This document shows positions 24,301-34,483 of a DNA stretch of 64,000 bases, piece by piece (the first letter of the stretch is position 1; every line of letters starts with the position of its first letter). Source of the DNA: Kordia sp050633145 (GTDB lineage: Bacteria > Bacteroidota > Bacteroidia > Flavobacteriales > Flavobacteriaceae); contig NZ_JBOEFY010000043.1 of assembly GCF_050633145.1 (NCBI RefSeq), positions 16,201 through 80,200 on the forward strand, in the 5' to 3' direction. A program made the translations under genes and the position numbers. The notes below the pieces were generated by a model that was not told the DNA's origin, did not search any database, and worked only from the letters and a program-made list of their open reading frames with translations.

Positions 24301-26784
24301 TTAAAATCTGCTTATTAAATATCCGTTAAAACCACTTTCATCATTTATATTCCAAGATGTATCAGAACTAGAGTAAATGACTACTGAAACCGTATCATTC
24401 GCATTCAATTTCATGACTCCACCAACATTTAGTGTTTGGTAATTAATAGCTTCTGCGGCTTCTTCTACTTCAGCAATTGCATGCAATCCACTTTGAAGAC
24501 TAATTGCACCATTAACTCCTAATAATAATCGTACGTAACCAGAATCAATAGCATCATATCTTACTTGAGCTGTGAAATAGTAAAAGCCATTTACAGGTGC
24601 TGTAAAAACTCCTGTTGTTTCGTTGAAATGGTTTCCGTTATCAAATAAATTTCTAGGTAAAGCAGCATCTGCAGTTCTCCATCCAGAGAGTTGTACATAG
24701 CCTCCTGCTCCAGAAAGCACTTTGGTTCCATTTAAATCTGCTGCAAATGCTGGCAAATTGTTTACGGTCAGTGCATTTGTAGTTACGCTCGTAGCTTGCA
24801 CATCTGATGTCCAAGAAGGCGTTGTTCCATTTGTTGATAATATTTTGCCTGCTTGTCCAGATTGTACTGGCAATTCTATTTCATTCGTTGGATCACTATC
24901 TGCATCGTTTACAGCATCAGTTACCCAAGCATAATTTCCTGAACCATCTGTTTTTAATAGTTGTCCGTCAGTTCCACCACTAGGAAGCATAACTCCAGCT
25001 GCAACAGCTGCCCAAGACACATTTCCGGAACCATCTGTAGTTAAGACTTGATTTGCAGTTCCATCTTGCGCAGGCAACGTGTAAGATGCTCCTACTCCTG
25101 TATTATCTCCATCAATAGTTAATTGACCATTTAAAGTTGTATGACCATTTTTAGTCATTACTAAGGCGTTACTTCTAGTAATATCAGAACTACCGTTACC
25201 TATGACAAATAAAGGATCTGTTGCTACATACGTGTTATGACTAGTAGACGCAAAACCTTCGCTAAACATTCCTATAGTTTGCTGTGCAAAACTTGTTGCT
25301 TGCGAACCAACTCCCAATCCTACAGCATACGTTCCAGATACACTATTATTTGTACCTAATGCTATAGATGAAGGTCTTGATGCTAGGTTGTTATGTCCTG
25401 CCGCAAAAGCATTTTCTCCATTTGCGACATTGTAACTACCTACTGCCATCGCTCCTGTATTACTAGCAATAGAACCTCGACCGAAAGCTACAGAGTAATC
25501 TCCTACTGTATTTGTATCCCATCCGCCTCCATAACCATCACTTTGTGTAGCAGTTCCGGCTCTAAAAGCACCTTTACTTTTATCAAAAAATAATCTTGAT
25601 TCATCGCCAGAATTATCTATTCCATCATCATTTAATCGTATACTTCCAAATACAAAGTCGTCTGTAGTTACAGTTCCGTTTGCATTACTGGTTACATTTG
25701 CTGTAGTAGAAAAAGTATTCACTGGTACAGTTGGAGCATTTACCCAAGAAGTAGTACCCGATCCATCTGTTGCTAGTATTTGATTTGCAACTCCATCTTG
25801 CGCTGGTAATGTATAGGATGTTCCTGTTCCTTGATTGTCTCCATCAATAGTTAGTTGACCATTTAGGGTTGTATTTCCATTTTTTAGCATCACTAACGCA
25901 TCACTTCTGGTCATTTCATCAAATCCATTTCCTATAACAAATAAACGATCTGTCGGAACTTTTATTAATGCATTTCCTGCTTCTGCAGTATTTAAATATC
26001 CAATTGTAACTTGGCTTCTAGCTTCTGCAGTTAAAAATTCTCCTGTAGAGAAAGTAGCAATTCCTGTAATGTTATTATTAGCTCCAAAAGTTGCAGAGGT
26101 TGGTCCAGAAACCGTGTTTTGGGTTCCCATAGCAAAAGATTGAAAGCCACTTACTGTATTTTTAGTTCCAAAAGCAATGGATCTAAGTCCAACGTTGGAG
26201 TCGTCCCATTCAGTACCTTCTGCAAACCCAGCTCTAAGCGCTCCTTTACTTTTATCAAAGAACATTCTTGTATTATCATCTGTCGTATTTATGTCATCAG
26301 CTAATTGTGTACTACCAAATACAAAATCGTCTGTAGCAATTGTCCCAGGCCTATTGCTAGTAACATTAGCTGTTGTTGAGAGTGCTTTATCTGCACTTGT
26401 TGTTGCATGATTTGCATACGGTACACTCATTAATTGTGAGCTTCCAATGACAACATAGGTTGATCCGCCAGTAATATCAACAGCAGTTTCTAACCAATAG
26501 TTTTGTGCACTCCAGTTTATAGAGTTAAAAGAATCTGTAGTTGTTCCTGATCCAATAGTAAGACTAATGATACCATGTGCATTACTCGTAGTTGTATGTG
26601 TTTCTGTATAGATGATACTTCCCGTAGCACTTCCTTGCAGTAATTTAATTTGAATTCCAATAGATTGATTGCTTACCAAAGCTCCTGCATTGTCTCTAAT
26701 TGCCGCTTGATAATTAAAATTTTGAGCATGTGAAATACTAAAAACACCTACCATAAAACATAGTAGTAACGTAATTTTTTTCAT
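24301..26784 (-). CDS. Tail-fibre/YadA-head-like surface protein with C1q-like C-terminus
   Basis: 827 aa. The signal peptide ends FSISHAQ near residue 21. An N-terminal beta domain of about 110 aa (NFNYQAAIRDNAG...VPYANHA) is shared with the next two genes. Then come YadA/Hep-Hag-type collagen-like head repeats (SIAFGTKNTVSG, SFAMGTQNTVSG, SVAFGRGSIASN), DFVFGS / RMFFDKSKGA segments, and LTIDGDN..G..YTLPAQDG / TTDGSGNVSW spacer units. The final ~135 aa resemble a C1q/TNF-like trimerising domain (TGVFTAPVNGFYYFTAQVRYD, GFNGYLISRF). No T9SS domain is visible. Likely a trimeric surface fibre or adhesin. Confidence 0.75.
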   Translation of the reverse strand: MKKITLLLCFMVGVFSISHAQNFNYQAAIRDNAGALVSNQSIGIQIKLLQGSATGSIIYTETHTTTSNAHGIISLTIGSGTTTDSFNSINWSAQNYWLETAVDITGGSTYVVIGSSQLMSVPYANHATTSADKALSTTANVTSNRPGTIATDDFVFGSTQLADDINTTDDNTRMFFDKSKGALRAGFAEGTEWDDSNVGLRSIAFGTKNTVSGFQSFAMGTQNTVSGPTSATFGANNNITGIATFSTGEFLTAEARSQVTIGYLNTAEAGNALIKVPTDRLFVIGNGFDEMTRSDALVMLKNGNTTLNGQLTIDGDNQGTGTSYTLPAQDGVANQILATDGSGTTSWVNAPTVPVNTFSTTANVTSNANGTVTTDDFVFGSIRLNDDGIDNSGDESRLFFDKSKGAFRAGTATQSDGYGGGWDTNTVGDYSVAFGRGSIASNTGAMAVGSYNVANGENAFAAGHNNLASRPSSIALGTNNSVSGTYAVGLGVGSQATSFAQQTIGMFSEGFASTSHNTYVATDPLFVIGNGSSDITRSNALVMTKNGHTTLNGQLTIDGDNTGVGASYTLPAQDGTANQVLTTDGSGNVSWAAVAAGVMLPSGGTDGQLLKTDGSGNYAWVTDAVNDADSDPTNEIELPVQSGQAGKILSTNGTTPSWTSDVQATSVTTNALTVNNLPAFAADLNGTKVLSGAGGYVQLSGWRTADAALPRNLFDNGNHFNETTGVFTAPVNGFYYFTAQVRYDAIDSGYVRLLLGVNGAISLQSGLHAIAEVEEAAEAINYQTLNVGGVMKLNANDTVSVVIYSSSDTSWNINDESGFNGYLISRF

Positions 26785-26831
26785 TTGATTTGAGGGTCGT
26801 TTTATATAATTTTTGCTGTTTTATTTCTATA

Positions 26832-26869
26832 AAACTCCCTGCCTGAGGACTATCAAATACAGGGAGTTT
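26832..26869 (-). terminator. Hairpin terminator after the 26889-30425 gene
   Basis: AAACTCCCTG (26832-26841) pairs with CAGGGAGTTT (26860-26869) around an 18-nt loop. On the minus strand the stem is followed by TTTTATAG. It separates the two tail-fibre-like genes. Confidence 0.65.
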
Positions 26870-26888
26870 GTCATTATTTGTGAATTAA

Positions 26889-29800
26889 TTAAAGTTTATT
26901 TACTAAATATCCGTTAAAGCCAGATTCTACTTGAAGTGTAAAGCTTGTATCTCCTGTAGATTCTACAAATACAGATACATAATCTCCTGCACTCAATTTT
27001 AAAATTCCGCTTACATGTTGTGTATCCCAACTAGCAGTTCCTGCATCCGCATTTCTTATTGAGTGTAAACCGTTTCTAAATCCTTGCTTGTTACCATTTT
27101 TTACAATCATTAATCGAGAATATACGGAACCAGAAGCACCATTAATTGCATCGATTCGTACTTGTGCAGAAAAGAAATACAATCCATCTACTGGAGCTGT
27201 AAAGCGTCCATTTGTAAGATTTAAATGACTTCCATCATTAAAGAGATCTGTATTTACGGAACTATTCCAATTGCCTACTTCTTTTTCTCCTGCACTAGTA
27301 TAAGCTGTAGCATTAGACGTTACATTGAACGCTGGTAAACTTGGTATTTTTATGCTAGTAGCTTCTACGGTATTTGTCCAACTAGGATTTGTGCCATCAG
27401 TAGTTAAGAATTTCCCTGATTCTCCAGATTGCGTAGGCAATTCGATTTCATTTGTCGGATCATTATCTGCATCGTCTACAGCATCAGTTACCCAAGCATA
27501 ATTTCCTGAACCATCTGTTTTTAATAATTGTCCGTCAGTTCCTCCGCTAGGAAGCATAGCTCCCGTAGCAACCGCTGCCCAAGCAACATTTCCTGAACCA
27601 TCGGTAGTTAATACTTGATTTACAGTACCATCTTGTCCTGGTAATGTGTATCCAGTTCCAGCACCTTGATTGTCTGCATCTATTGTTAGTTGACCATTTA
27701 AAGTCGTGTTCCCATTCTTCAACATTACTAAAGCGTCGCTTCTGCCAGAAGGACTAGTACCATTACCAATAACAAATAAACGATCGGTTAGGACATCAGA
27801 ATCTGGTTGGCCACCAGAAGCTATATTATAATAACCAAAAACTTGTTCTGATAAGCCATCTACTATTAAGTTTCTTCCTGAAGCAAAAGCATTTTGACCA
27901 GATACTATATTTCCTGACCCTAATGCACTACCAGAATTAGTAACAGTATTCCCAAAACCTGCAACAAATGAATAATTTCCACTGGCAACATTATCTTCTC
28001 CAAAAGCAACAGAACCTCTTCCTACATTAGCGGTATCAAAATCATCCAGAAAAGCTTTTCCTGCTCTAAATGCCCATTTACTTTTGTCAAAAAACATTCT
28101 TGAATCATCATCTGTACTACCAGTAACATCATCTAATTGCGTACTACCAAATACAAAATCATCTGCTGTTGTATCACCATTTGAATTACTTGTTACATTT
28201 GCTGTTGTAGAAAACGCACTTGTTCCTGTAGCATCATTTACCCAAGTATATACGCCGTTTCCATCTGTACTTAATATTTGTCCGTTAGTTCCTCCTGCAG
28301 GCAATGTTGCTCCTCCTGAAGCATCTGCCCAAGCAACATTTCCTGAACCATCTGTGGTCATTACTTGGTTAGCGTTACCATCTTGTGCAGGTAATGTATA
28401 TCCAGGTTCCATTTCCTGATTATCACCATCAATAGTTAATGTACCATTTATAGTTGTGTTTCCATTTTTTAATATCACTAATGCGTCAGAGCTATTTATT
28501 CCTTCAAAATCAGAAGTTCCATTACCTACCACTAATAAACGATCGGTTGGTACATGCGCATTTGCATTACCAGCCACAGCTGTATTGAATTGTCCAAGTG
28601 TGGTTTGACCTCTAGATTCCGCAGTAATGGCATATCCTAAAGCAATTGATTCTGTTCCTGAAGCGTTCGTGTTTCTACCTAATGCTACAGAATAATTACC
28701 TGAAGCTATATTGTTATCTCCCATCGTCATACTATAAAATCCTGATGAAACATTTCGTTGTCCTCCTAGCGTAGAAGCGTACCAACCAGAAGCTACATTT
28801 CGTTGTCCAAATCCAACCGTAAAAGGTCCTACATTAGCATCATCAAAACCGCCAAAACCGTCTACTTCGTTTCCTGCTCTGAATGCGCCTTTGCTTTTAT
28901 CAAAGAACATTCTAGAGTTATCATCAGCTCCTGTAAGATTGTCTAATTGCGAACTACCAAAAACGAAATCATCCGTAGCGATAGTTCCATTTGTATTACT
29001 CGTTACATTACTTGTTGTTGTGAAAGATGCTGCTGCTGTTTGGTTTACCCAAGCATATACTCCTGATCCGTCTGTGCTTAAGATTTGTCCTGTAGTTCCA
29101 CCAGTAGGCAATTCATTTGGAACATCTTGCCAAGCGACAGCAGTTCCGTCTGTTGTTAAGAATTTACCAGATTCATTTGTTTGAACAGGTAATTCAATTT
29201 CGTTTGTTGGATCGGCATCTAAATCATCATTCGTTACCCATGATAATGCTCCTGAACCATCAGTAGAAAGTACATATCCATTAGTTCCTCCATTTGGAAT
29301 GGCAGAAGCTGCTGGCGTTACCCAGGCAACATTTCCAGATCCATCTGTTTGCATGATTTGATTGGCTGTTCCGTCTTGTGCTGGAAGTGTAAAAGAAGTT
29401 CCTGATCCTGCATTATCTCCATCAATAGTTAATGTACCATTTAAGGTTGTATTACCATTTTTAAGCATGACTAAGGCATCGCTATTTAATGCTAAGTTGA
29501 TGTCTTCTTGCCCATTACCAATTACAAATAAGCGATCGGTTGGCACCCATGTGTCGATTGAACCAGAAACAAAGTTACTATATTGACCTAGTTGAATTTC
29601 TGCCATCGAGTTTGCGTTTAATTGTCGCCCAATTGCTGTAGAATTTATACCATATGCACGTGCATTTAATCCAAAACCTCTTGCATAATCTGCAAAACCT
29701 CCTGCATTTAATCCGAAGGCAAAAGCCTCATTCCCAGTTGCATTGGCATTACGTCCCATAGAAAAAGAGTTTCGTCCGCTAGCAACTCCTCCTTCGCCAA

Positions 29801-30425
29801 AGCCTACAGAATAATCTCCTACATTCGCTTCATCCCATTGAGTTGTTTGTGTGTATCCTGCTCTAAAAGCAGCTTTACTTTTATCGTAGAACATTCTATT
29901 TCCAAAGGCTGCATTAAAGGAGCCGTTATTGTCTAATTGATTAGATCCAAATACAAAATCGTCTGTTAGGTTGTTTCCATTTCCGTTGCTTACAACTCCA
30001 CTATTTACTGCAAATACACCTGCATTTCCAGCTTGACCACTATTTAACGCATACATTGCGTATGGTACAAATTGTAGTTTGGAAGTTCCTATTTGTGTAT
30101 AGTTACTGCCGCCTGCTAGATCTACTTGAATGTCAATCCAGTGGTTTTGTGTACTCCAATCAATTGCTTGAAAGTTAGCACCTGATGTTCCGTCTCCAAC
30201 GGGGAATGTAATAACTCCTTGTGCATTGGAAGTTACGGTGTGTACTTCGTTATACAGCACACTTCCAGAAGGTCCGCCAGCAATAATTCTTACTAATACA
30301 GTCATTGACTGATTTGTTGCTGGACTTCCAGTTGCATCGCGTACAACCGCTTGATAATTGAAATTTTGCGCATAGCTAATTATACTGAATACTATTGCTA
30401 GAGCCGTAAGGATATTTTTTTTCAT
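26889..30425 (-). CDS. Tail-fibre/YadA-head-like surface protein with C1q-like C-terminus (1178 aa)
   Basis: Signal peptide ends SIISYAQ near residue 20. The N-terminal beta domain NFNYQAVVRDATG...LQFVPYAMYAL is nearly identical to that of the 1242-aa neighbour. Three large cycles follow, each with DFVFGS.QLD / RMF(Y/F)DKSK, head repeats (SVGFGEGGVASG, SFSMGRNANATG, AFAFGLNAGGF), LFVIGNG / SDALV.LKNGNTT.NG.LTIDGDN and TDGSG..AWV spacers. The C-terminal ~140 aa is C1q-like (NGRFTAPVDGLYFFSAQVRID, GFNGYLVNKL). Possible calcium-binding DADNDPTNEIELP units sit between cycles. An ECF-type promoter is 45 bp upstream. Role: probable trimeric adhesin; ligand unknown. Confidence 0.75.
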   Translation of the reverse strand: MKKNILTALAIVFSIISYAQNFNYQAVVRDATGSPATNQSMTVLVRIIAGGPSGSVLYNEVHTVTSNAQGVITFPVGDGTSGANFQAIDWSTQNHWIDIQVDLAGGSNYTQIGTSKLQFVPYAMYALNSGQAGNAGVFAVNSGVVSNGNGNNLTDDFVFGSNQLDNNGSFNAAFGNRMFYDKSKAAFRAGYTQTTQWDEANVGDYSVGFGEGGVASGRNSFSMGRNANATGNEAFAFGLNAGGFADYARGFGLNARAYGINSTAIGRQLNANSMAEIQLGQYSNFVSGSIDTWVPTDRLFVIGNGQEDINLALNSDALVMLKNGNTTLNGTLTIDGDNAGSGTSFTLPAQDGTANQIMQTDGSGNVAWVTPAASAIPNGGTNGYVLSTDGSGALSWVTNDDLDADPTNEIELPVQTNESGKFLTTDGTAVAWQDVPNELPTGGTTGQILSTDGSGVYAWVNQTAAASFTTTSNVTSNTNGTIATDDFVFGSSQLDNLTGADDNSRMFFDKSKGAFRAGNEVDGFGGFDDANVGPFTVGFGQRNVASGWYASTLGGQRNVSSGFYSMTMGDNNIASGNYSVALGRNTNASGTESIALGYAITAESRGQTTLGQFNTAVAGNANAHVPTDRLLVVGNGTSDFEGINSSDALVILKNGNTTINGTLTIDGDNQEMEPGYTLPAQDGNANQVMTTDGSGNVAWADASGGATLPAGGTNGQILSTDGNGVYTWVNDATGTSAFSTTANVTSNSNGDTTADDFVFGSTQLDDVTGSTDDDSRMFFDKSKWAFRAGKAFLDDFDTANVGRGSVAFGEDNVASGNYSFVAGFGNTVTNSGSALGSGNIVSGQNAFASGRNLIVDGLSEQVFGYYNIASGGQPDSDVLTDRLFVIGNGTSPSGRSDALVMLKNGNTTLNGQLTIDADNQGAGTGYTLPGQDGTVNQVLTTDGSGNVAWAAVATGAMLPSGGTDGQLLKTDGSGNYAWVTDAVDDADNDPTNEIELPTQSGESGKFLTTDGTNPSWTNTVEATSIKIPSLPAFNVTSNATAYTSAGEKEVGNWNSSVNTDLFNDGSHLNLTNGRFTAPVDGLYFFSAQVRIDAINGASGSVYSRLMIVKNGNKQGFRNGLHSIRNADAGTASWDTQHVSGILKLSAGDYVSVFVESTGDTSFTLQVESGFNGYLVNKL

Positions 30426-30469
30426 TACAGTAGGTTTATGTTTTTTATTTGTTTTACGTGTATACTTTA

Positions 30470-30496
30470 ATGACAGTAAAAAAAATAAGCACCCTA
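30470..30496 (-). promoter_or_regulatory. Predicted ECF-sigma promoter, TAGGGT-N15-TGTCAT
   Basis: Minus strand TAGGGT (30491-30496), 15 nt, TGTCAT (30470-30475), 45 bp upstream of the 26889-30425 start. Both boxes are identical to those of the thioredoxin-operon promoter next to the sigma gene. Confidence 0.65.
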
Positions 30497-30534
30497 TATT
30501 TTTTATATTTTTTTAGAAAGAAATAAGTTGTGTA

Positions 30535-30567
30535 AAAAAGTCCGAACTTATATATTTCGGACTTTTT
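30535..30567 (-). terminator. Rho-independent terminator, bidirectional
   Basis: AAAAAGTCCGAA (30535-30546) pairs perfectly with TTCGGACTTTTT (30556-30567) around a 9-nt loop. It lies 15 bp after the stop of the 30582-34310 gene and carries U-tracts in both directions. Confidence 0.8.
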
Positions 30568-30581
30568 AATATTCTTTTTAA

Positions 30582-33500
30582 TTAATCAATACTGAATGTT
30601 AAACCATCTAAAGAAACCCAATTTTGAACCACATTAAAGCCTGTAGCAATAATTACCGTTCCATTCGGGTTTACATCTACACGAGTAGCACCATTTTCTG
30701 TTTCTACTGAAAAGATTCTAGTTTTTGTTGGTCTAAAACCAACAGGTAGTGTCATGATAACATCTGCATTATTAATAGCAGAACTTTTATTACATAAGCC
30801 TTCTAAGGTTACCACATTGTTTACTTTTCTATAGCGTGGATCTTGAAAATTTGTTACTGAAAATGATGTGTTATAATATGCCCAACCACTTGCCATTGTA
30901 GCAGCAGTATAAGCACCTGGCGCTACTGTATTGTCTGTCCAAGTATAGCCACCAGAACCGTCTGTTTGCAATACTTGTCCATTACTTCCACCAACTGGTA
31001 ATTCGATTTCATTTAATGGATCGCTATCTGCATCGTTTACTGCATCCGTTATCCAAATAGGTGAAGTTCCATTCGTTGACAATATTTTTCCTGCTTCTCC
31101 AGATTGTGTAGGTAATTCAATTTCATTCGTTGGATCACTATCGGCATCGTTTACAGCATCCGTTACCCAAGCATAGTTTCCTGCGCCATCGGTTTTTAAT
31201 AATTGTCCATCGGTTCCGCCGCTAGGAAGCATTGCTCCAGCAGCAACAGTTATCCAAGCATAGTTTCCTGAACCATCAGTTTTTAATACTTGTCCGTCAG
31301 TTCCACCAGTTGGCAATTCTATTTCATTCATTGGATCGCTATCGGCATCGTTTACAGCATCCGTTATCCAAACTGCAGAAGTACCATTTGTAGATAATAT
31401 TTTTCCTGATTCTCCAGACTGTGTAGGTAATTCAATTTCATTTGTTGGATCGCTATCGGCATCATCTACAGCATCCGTTACCCAAGCATAGTTTCCTACG
31501 CCATCGGTTTTTAATAGTTGTCCATCAGTTCCGCCACTAGGAAGCATCGCTCCACTAGCAACCGCTGCCCAAGCAACATTTCCTGAACCATCGGTAGTTA
31601 GTACTTGATTTGCAGTACCATCTTGTCCTGGTAAAGTATACGAAGTTCCTGAACCTGTATTATCTCCATCAATCGTTAATTGACCATTTAGCGTTGTGTT
31701 CCCATTTTTTAACATGACTAAAGCATCACTAAATCCTACAGCTCTAAAAGCTTCATCTGGATTTGTACCGTTACCAATAACAAATAAACGATCTGTTTCA
31801 ACAAATTGAGTTGCATCTCCTGTTACCCTTGTATTGTGCGTTCCAATAGATGTTTGTCCAAATGATTCTGCTGTTAAATTTGTACCAGCTGTTATTGCAG
31901 CCGCTCCACTAGCAATATTACCTTCTCCTATAGAGACAGAACTCGTGTTATTTGCAATAGAGTTATTTCCAAGCACTATAGAATTGCCACCTACATTAGC
32001 ATCATCCCATTGTGAATTACTTGCTCCACCAGCTCTAAAAGCTTGTTTGCTTTTATCGAAAAACATACGACTGTCATCATTCGTAGCTGTTGTAACGTCT
32101 CCTAATTGTGAACTTCCAAACACAAAGTCGTCTGTAGCTGTATCTCCATTAGCATTGCTCGTTATGTTTGCGGTTGTTGAGAATGCTCCTGAACCTCCTG
32201 CAGCAGCATCTGTCCATGATACATTTCCAGCGCCGTCTGTAGTCATTACTTGATTCGCATTACCATCTTGTGCAGGAAATGTATACCCACGTTCTATTTC
32301 TTGATTATCACCATCAATTGTTAATGTACCATTTATGGTTGTGTTTCCATTTTTTAATATTACAAAAGCATCTGAACGTGTTACACCATCAAAATCAGAA
32401 GTACCATTACCAATTACAAATAAACGATCGGTTGCAACATGAGCATTTGCATTACCTGCCACAGCTGTATTAAATTGCCCAAGTGTAGTTTGCCCTCTAG
32501 TTTCTGCTGTAAGATTATATCCTAAAGCTACTGACTCTAGTCCTGAAGAATGATTGCTTCTACCTAACGCTACAGAATAATTAGCTGAAGCAGTATTATT
32601 GTCTCCCATGGTCATACTATACCATCCTGATGACGTATTACTTTGTCCACCTAAAGTAGAGGCGTACCATCCTGATGCTACATTTCGTTGTCCAAATCCA
32701 ACAGAAAAAGGTCCAATACTAGATTCATTAAATCCTGTAAAACCATCTACTTCATTTCCAGCTCTAAAAGCTCCTAAACTTTTATCAAAGAACATTCTAG
32801 AGTTATCATCTGCTCCTGATACATTATCTAATTGTGTACTTCCAAAAACAAAATCATCGGTTGCAATAGTACCATTAGCATTACTGGTTACATTACTTGT
32901 AGTTGTAAAAGCTGCTGTTGCTGTTTGATCACCCCAAGAATATACTCCTGAACCATCTGTTACTAATACTTGGCCATTAGTTCCTCCAGTTGGCAATTCA
33001 TTGGGTACATCTTGCCAAGCTACGGCAGTTCCGTCTGTTGTTAAGAATTTGCCAGCTTCACCTGTTTGAGCAGGTAATTCAATTTCGTTTGTAGGATCGT
33101 TATCTGCATCGTCATTAGTTACCCACGATAACACTCCTGAACCGTCAGTTGATAGCACATATCCATTTGTCCCTCCATTTGGTATCGCATCTGCTGCAGG
33201 AGTTACCCAAGAAACATTTCCTGCTCCATCGGTTTGCATGATTTGGTTTAGTGTTCCATCTTGTGCTGGAAGTGTAAAAGCTGTACCAGCTCCTTGGTTA
33301 TCACCATCTATAGTAAGAGTTCCATTTAGCGTAGTATTACCGTTTTTAAGCATTACTAACGCATCGCTATTTAAAGCTAGATTTATATCTTCTTGTCCAT
33401 TACCAATCACAAAAAGTCTATCAGTAGCAACCCAAGTATCTGTAGAACCAGATACAAAGTTACTATACTGACCCAATTGAATTTCTGCCATTGAGTTTGC

Positions 33501-34310
33501 ATTTAACTGTCTTCCTATTGCTGTTGAATTGATTCCATTAGCTCTAGCATTAGGACCAAATCCTCTAGCGTAATCTGCAAAACCTCCTGCATTTATTCCA
33601 AAAGCAAAAGCCTCATTTCCTGTTGCATTTGCATTTCTCCCCATAGCAAAAGTATTAGTTCCGCTGGCTAATGCATTTTCACCAAAAGCTGCAGAGTATA
33701 GTCCTACATTGGCTTCATCCCATTTATCTCCATCAGTTTTTCCCGCTCTAAATGCAGCTTTACTTTTATCAAAAAACATGCGTCTATTAAAATCGCTTCC
33801 TATTCCGCCATTGGCATCTAATTGTGTCGATCCAAATACAAAATCATCTGTAATGACATTACCATTGGCATTGCTTACTACACCACTAGCATAATTGAAT
33901 GGCCCTGCATTTGTTGAGTTTGTACTATTTAGCGCGTACATAGCATACGGTACAAATCGTAATTCTGAAGTTCCTATTTGTGTGTAGTTGGTTCCGCCTG
34001 CTAGATCTACTTGAATGTCTATCCAGTGGTTTTGTGTACTCCAATCTATTGCTAGGAAATTGGCTCCTGAAGTACCTCCTCCAACTGGTAAGGTAATTAC
34101 TCCTTGTGCATTGGAAGTTACTGTATGTGCTTCATTGTAGAGAATACTACCATTTGGCGCGCCAGCAATAATTCTTACTAACACACTCATAGATTGGTTA
34201 GTAACTGGTTCTCCAGCTGCATCTCTTACAACCGCTTGGTAATTAAAATTTTGTGAAAATGAAATTGCACAGTAAAATAGTGCAATAGCGAAGAGGATAT
34301 TTTTTTTCAT
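30582..34310 (-). CDS. Tail-fibre/YadA-head-like surface protein with a divergent, phage-fibre-like C-terminus (1242 aa)
   Basis: Closely related to the 1178-aa neighbour through most of its length: signal peptide (CAISFSQ), N-terminal NFNYQAVVRDAAG domain, three head-repeat cycles, and an extra run of LPSGGTDGQLLKTDG...WVTDAV(N/D)DADSDP.NEIELP repeats near residues 960-1140. In contrast to its two neighbours it lacks the C1q-like domain. Its last ~90 aa (RYRKVNNVVTLEGLC...LPVGFRPTKTRIFSV...GTVIIATG) resemble distal tips of phage tail fibres. The tip has therefore been exchanged while the shaft is conserved. An ECF-type promoter is 33 bp upstream. Confidence 0.75.
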   Translation of the reverse strand: MKKNILFAIALFYCAISFSQNFNYQAVVRDAAGEPVTNQSMSVLVRIIAGAPNGSILYNEAHTVTSNAQGVITLPVGGGTSGANFLAIDWSTQNHWIDIQVDLAGGTNYTQIGTSELRFVPYAMYALNSTNSTNAGPFNYASGVVSNANGNVITDDFVFGSTQLDANGGIGSDFNRRMFFDKSKAAFRAGKTDGDKWDEANVGLYSAAFGENALASGTNTFAMGRNANATGNEAFAFGINAGGFADYARGFGPNARANGINSTAIGRQLNANSMAEIQLGQYSNFVSGSTDTWVATDRLFVIGNGQEDINLALNSDALVMLKNGNTTLNGTLTIDGDNQGAGTAFTLPAQDGTLNQIMQTDGAGNVSWVTPAADAIPNGGTNGYVLSTDGSGVLSWVTNDDADNDPTNEIELPAQTGEAGKFLTTDGTAVAWQDVPNELPTGGTNGQVLVTDGSGVYSWGDQTATAAFTTTSNVTSNANGTIATDDFVFGSTQLDNVSGADDNSRMFFDKSLGAFRAGNEVDGFTGFNESSIGPFSVGFGQRNVASGWYASTLGGQSNTSSGWYSMTMGDNNTASANYSVALGRSNHSSGLESVALGYNLTAETRGQTTLGQFNTAVAGNANAHVATDRLFVIGNGTSDFDGVTRSDAFVILKNGNTTINGTLTIDGDNQEIERGYTFPAQDGNANQVMTTDGAGNVSWTDAAAGGSGAFSTTANITSNANGDTATDDFVFGSSQLGDVTTATNDDSRMFFDKSKQAFRAGGASNSQWDDANVGGNSIVLGNNSIANNTSSVSIGEGNIASGAAAITAGTNLTAESFGQTSIGTHNTRVTGDATQFVETDRLFVIGNGTNPDEAFRAVGFSDALVMLKNGNTTLNGQLTIDGDNTGSGTSYTLPGQDGTANQVLTTDGSGNVAWAAVASGAMLPSGGTDGQLLKTDGVGNYAWVTDAVDDADSDPTNEIELPTQSGESGKILSTNGTSAVWITDAVNDADSDPMNEIELPTGGTDGQVLKTDGSGNYAWITVAAGAMLPSGGTDGQLLKTDGAGNYAWVTDAVNDADSDPTNEIELPTQSGEAGKILSTNGTSPIWITDAVNDADSDPLNEIELPVGGSNGQVLQTDGSGGYTWTDNTVAPGAYTAATMASGWAYYNTSFSVTNFQDPRYRKVNNVVTLEGLCNKSSAINNADVIMTLPVGFRPTKTRIFSVETENGATRVDVNPNGTVIIATGFNVVQNWVSLDGLTFSID

Positions 34311-34342
34311 TTGTAGGTTATTTTGTTTTGTTATATATACTT

Positions 34343-34369
34343 ATGACAGCGGAAAAAGGGCGCACCCTA
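34343..34369 (-). promoter_or_regulatory. Predicted ECF-sigma promoter, TAGGGT-N15-TGTCAT
   Basis: Minus strand TAGGGT (34364-34369), 15 nt, then TGTCAT followed by AA (34343-34348), 33 bp upstream of the 30582-34310 start. The surrounding GCTGTCATAA matches the thioredoxin-operon promoter at 40248-40275 over ten bases. Confidence 0.65.
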
Positions 34370-34462
34370 TTTTTGAGACATCTTATTTTTCTTGATTGAA
34401 TACTTGTTTTTTTGAGCTACACAAATTTGAGTAAATACCTAGATTAAAACACTTTTTGAGGC

Positions 34463-34483
34463 TATACAAAAAAGTATACAAAT
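34463..34483. repeat. TATACAAAAA repeat element, copy 1
   Basis: TATACAAAAA followed by A, GTATACAAAT at 34463-34483. The same element recurs at 34971-34991 and, less perfectly, at 36764-36786, so copies lie on both sides of the TPR/HTH regulator gene. Candidate regulator-binding sites. The remaining sequence of 34370-34690 shows no gene or other signal I can support. Confidence 0.4.

Noticed and set aside
24301..34310. A prophage or contractile injection system, suggested by tail-fibre-like proteins
   Set aside because: No sheath, tube, baseplate, capsid, terminase or integrase gene is nearby, and all three proteins have Sec signal peptides.
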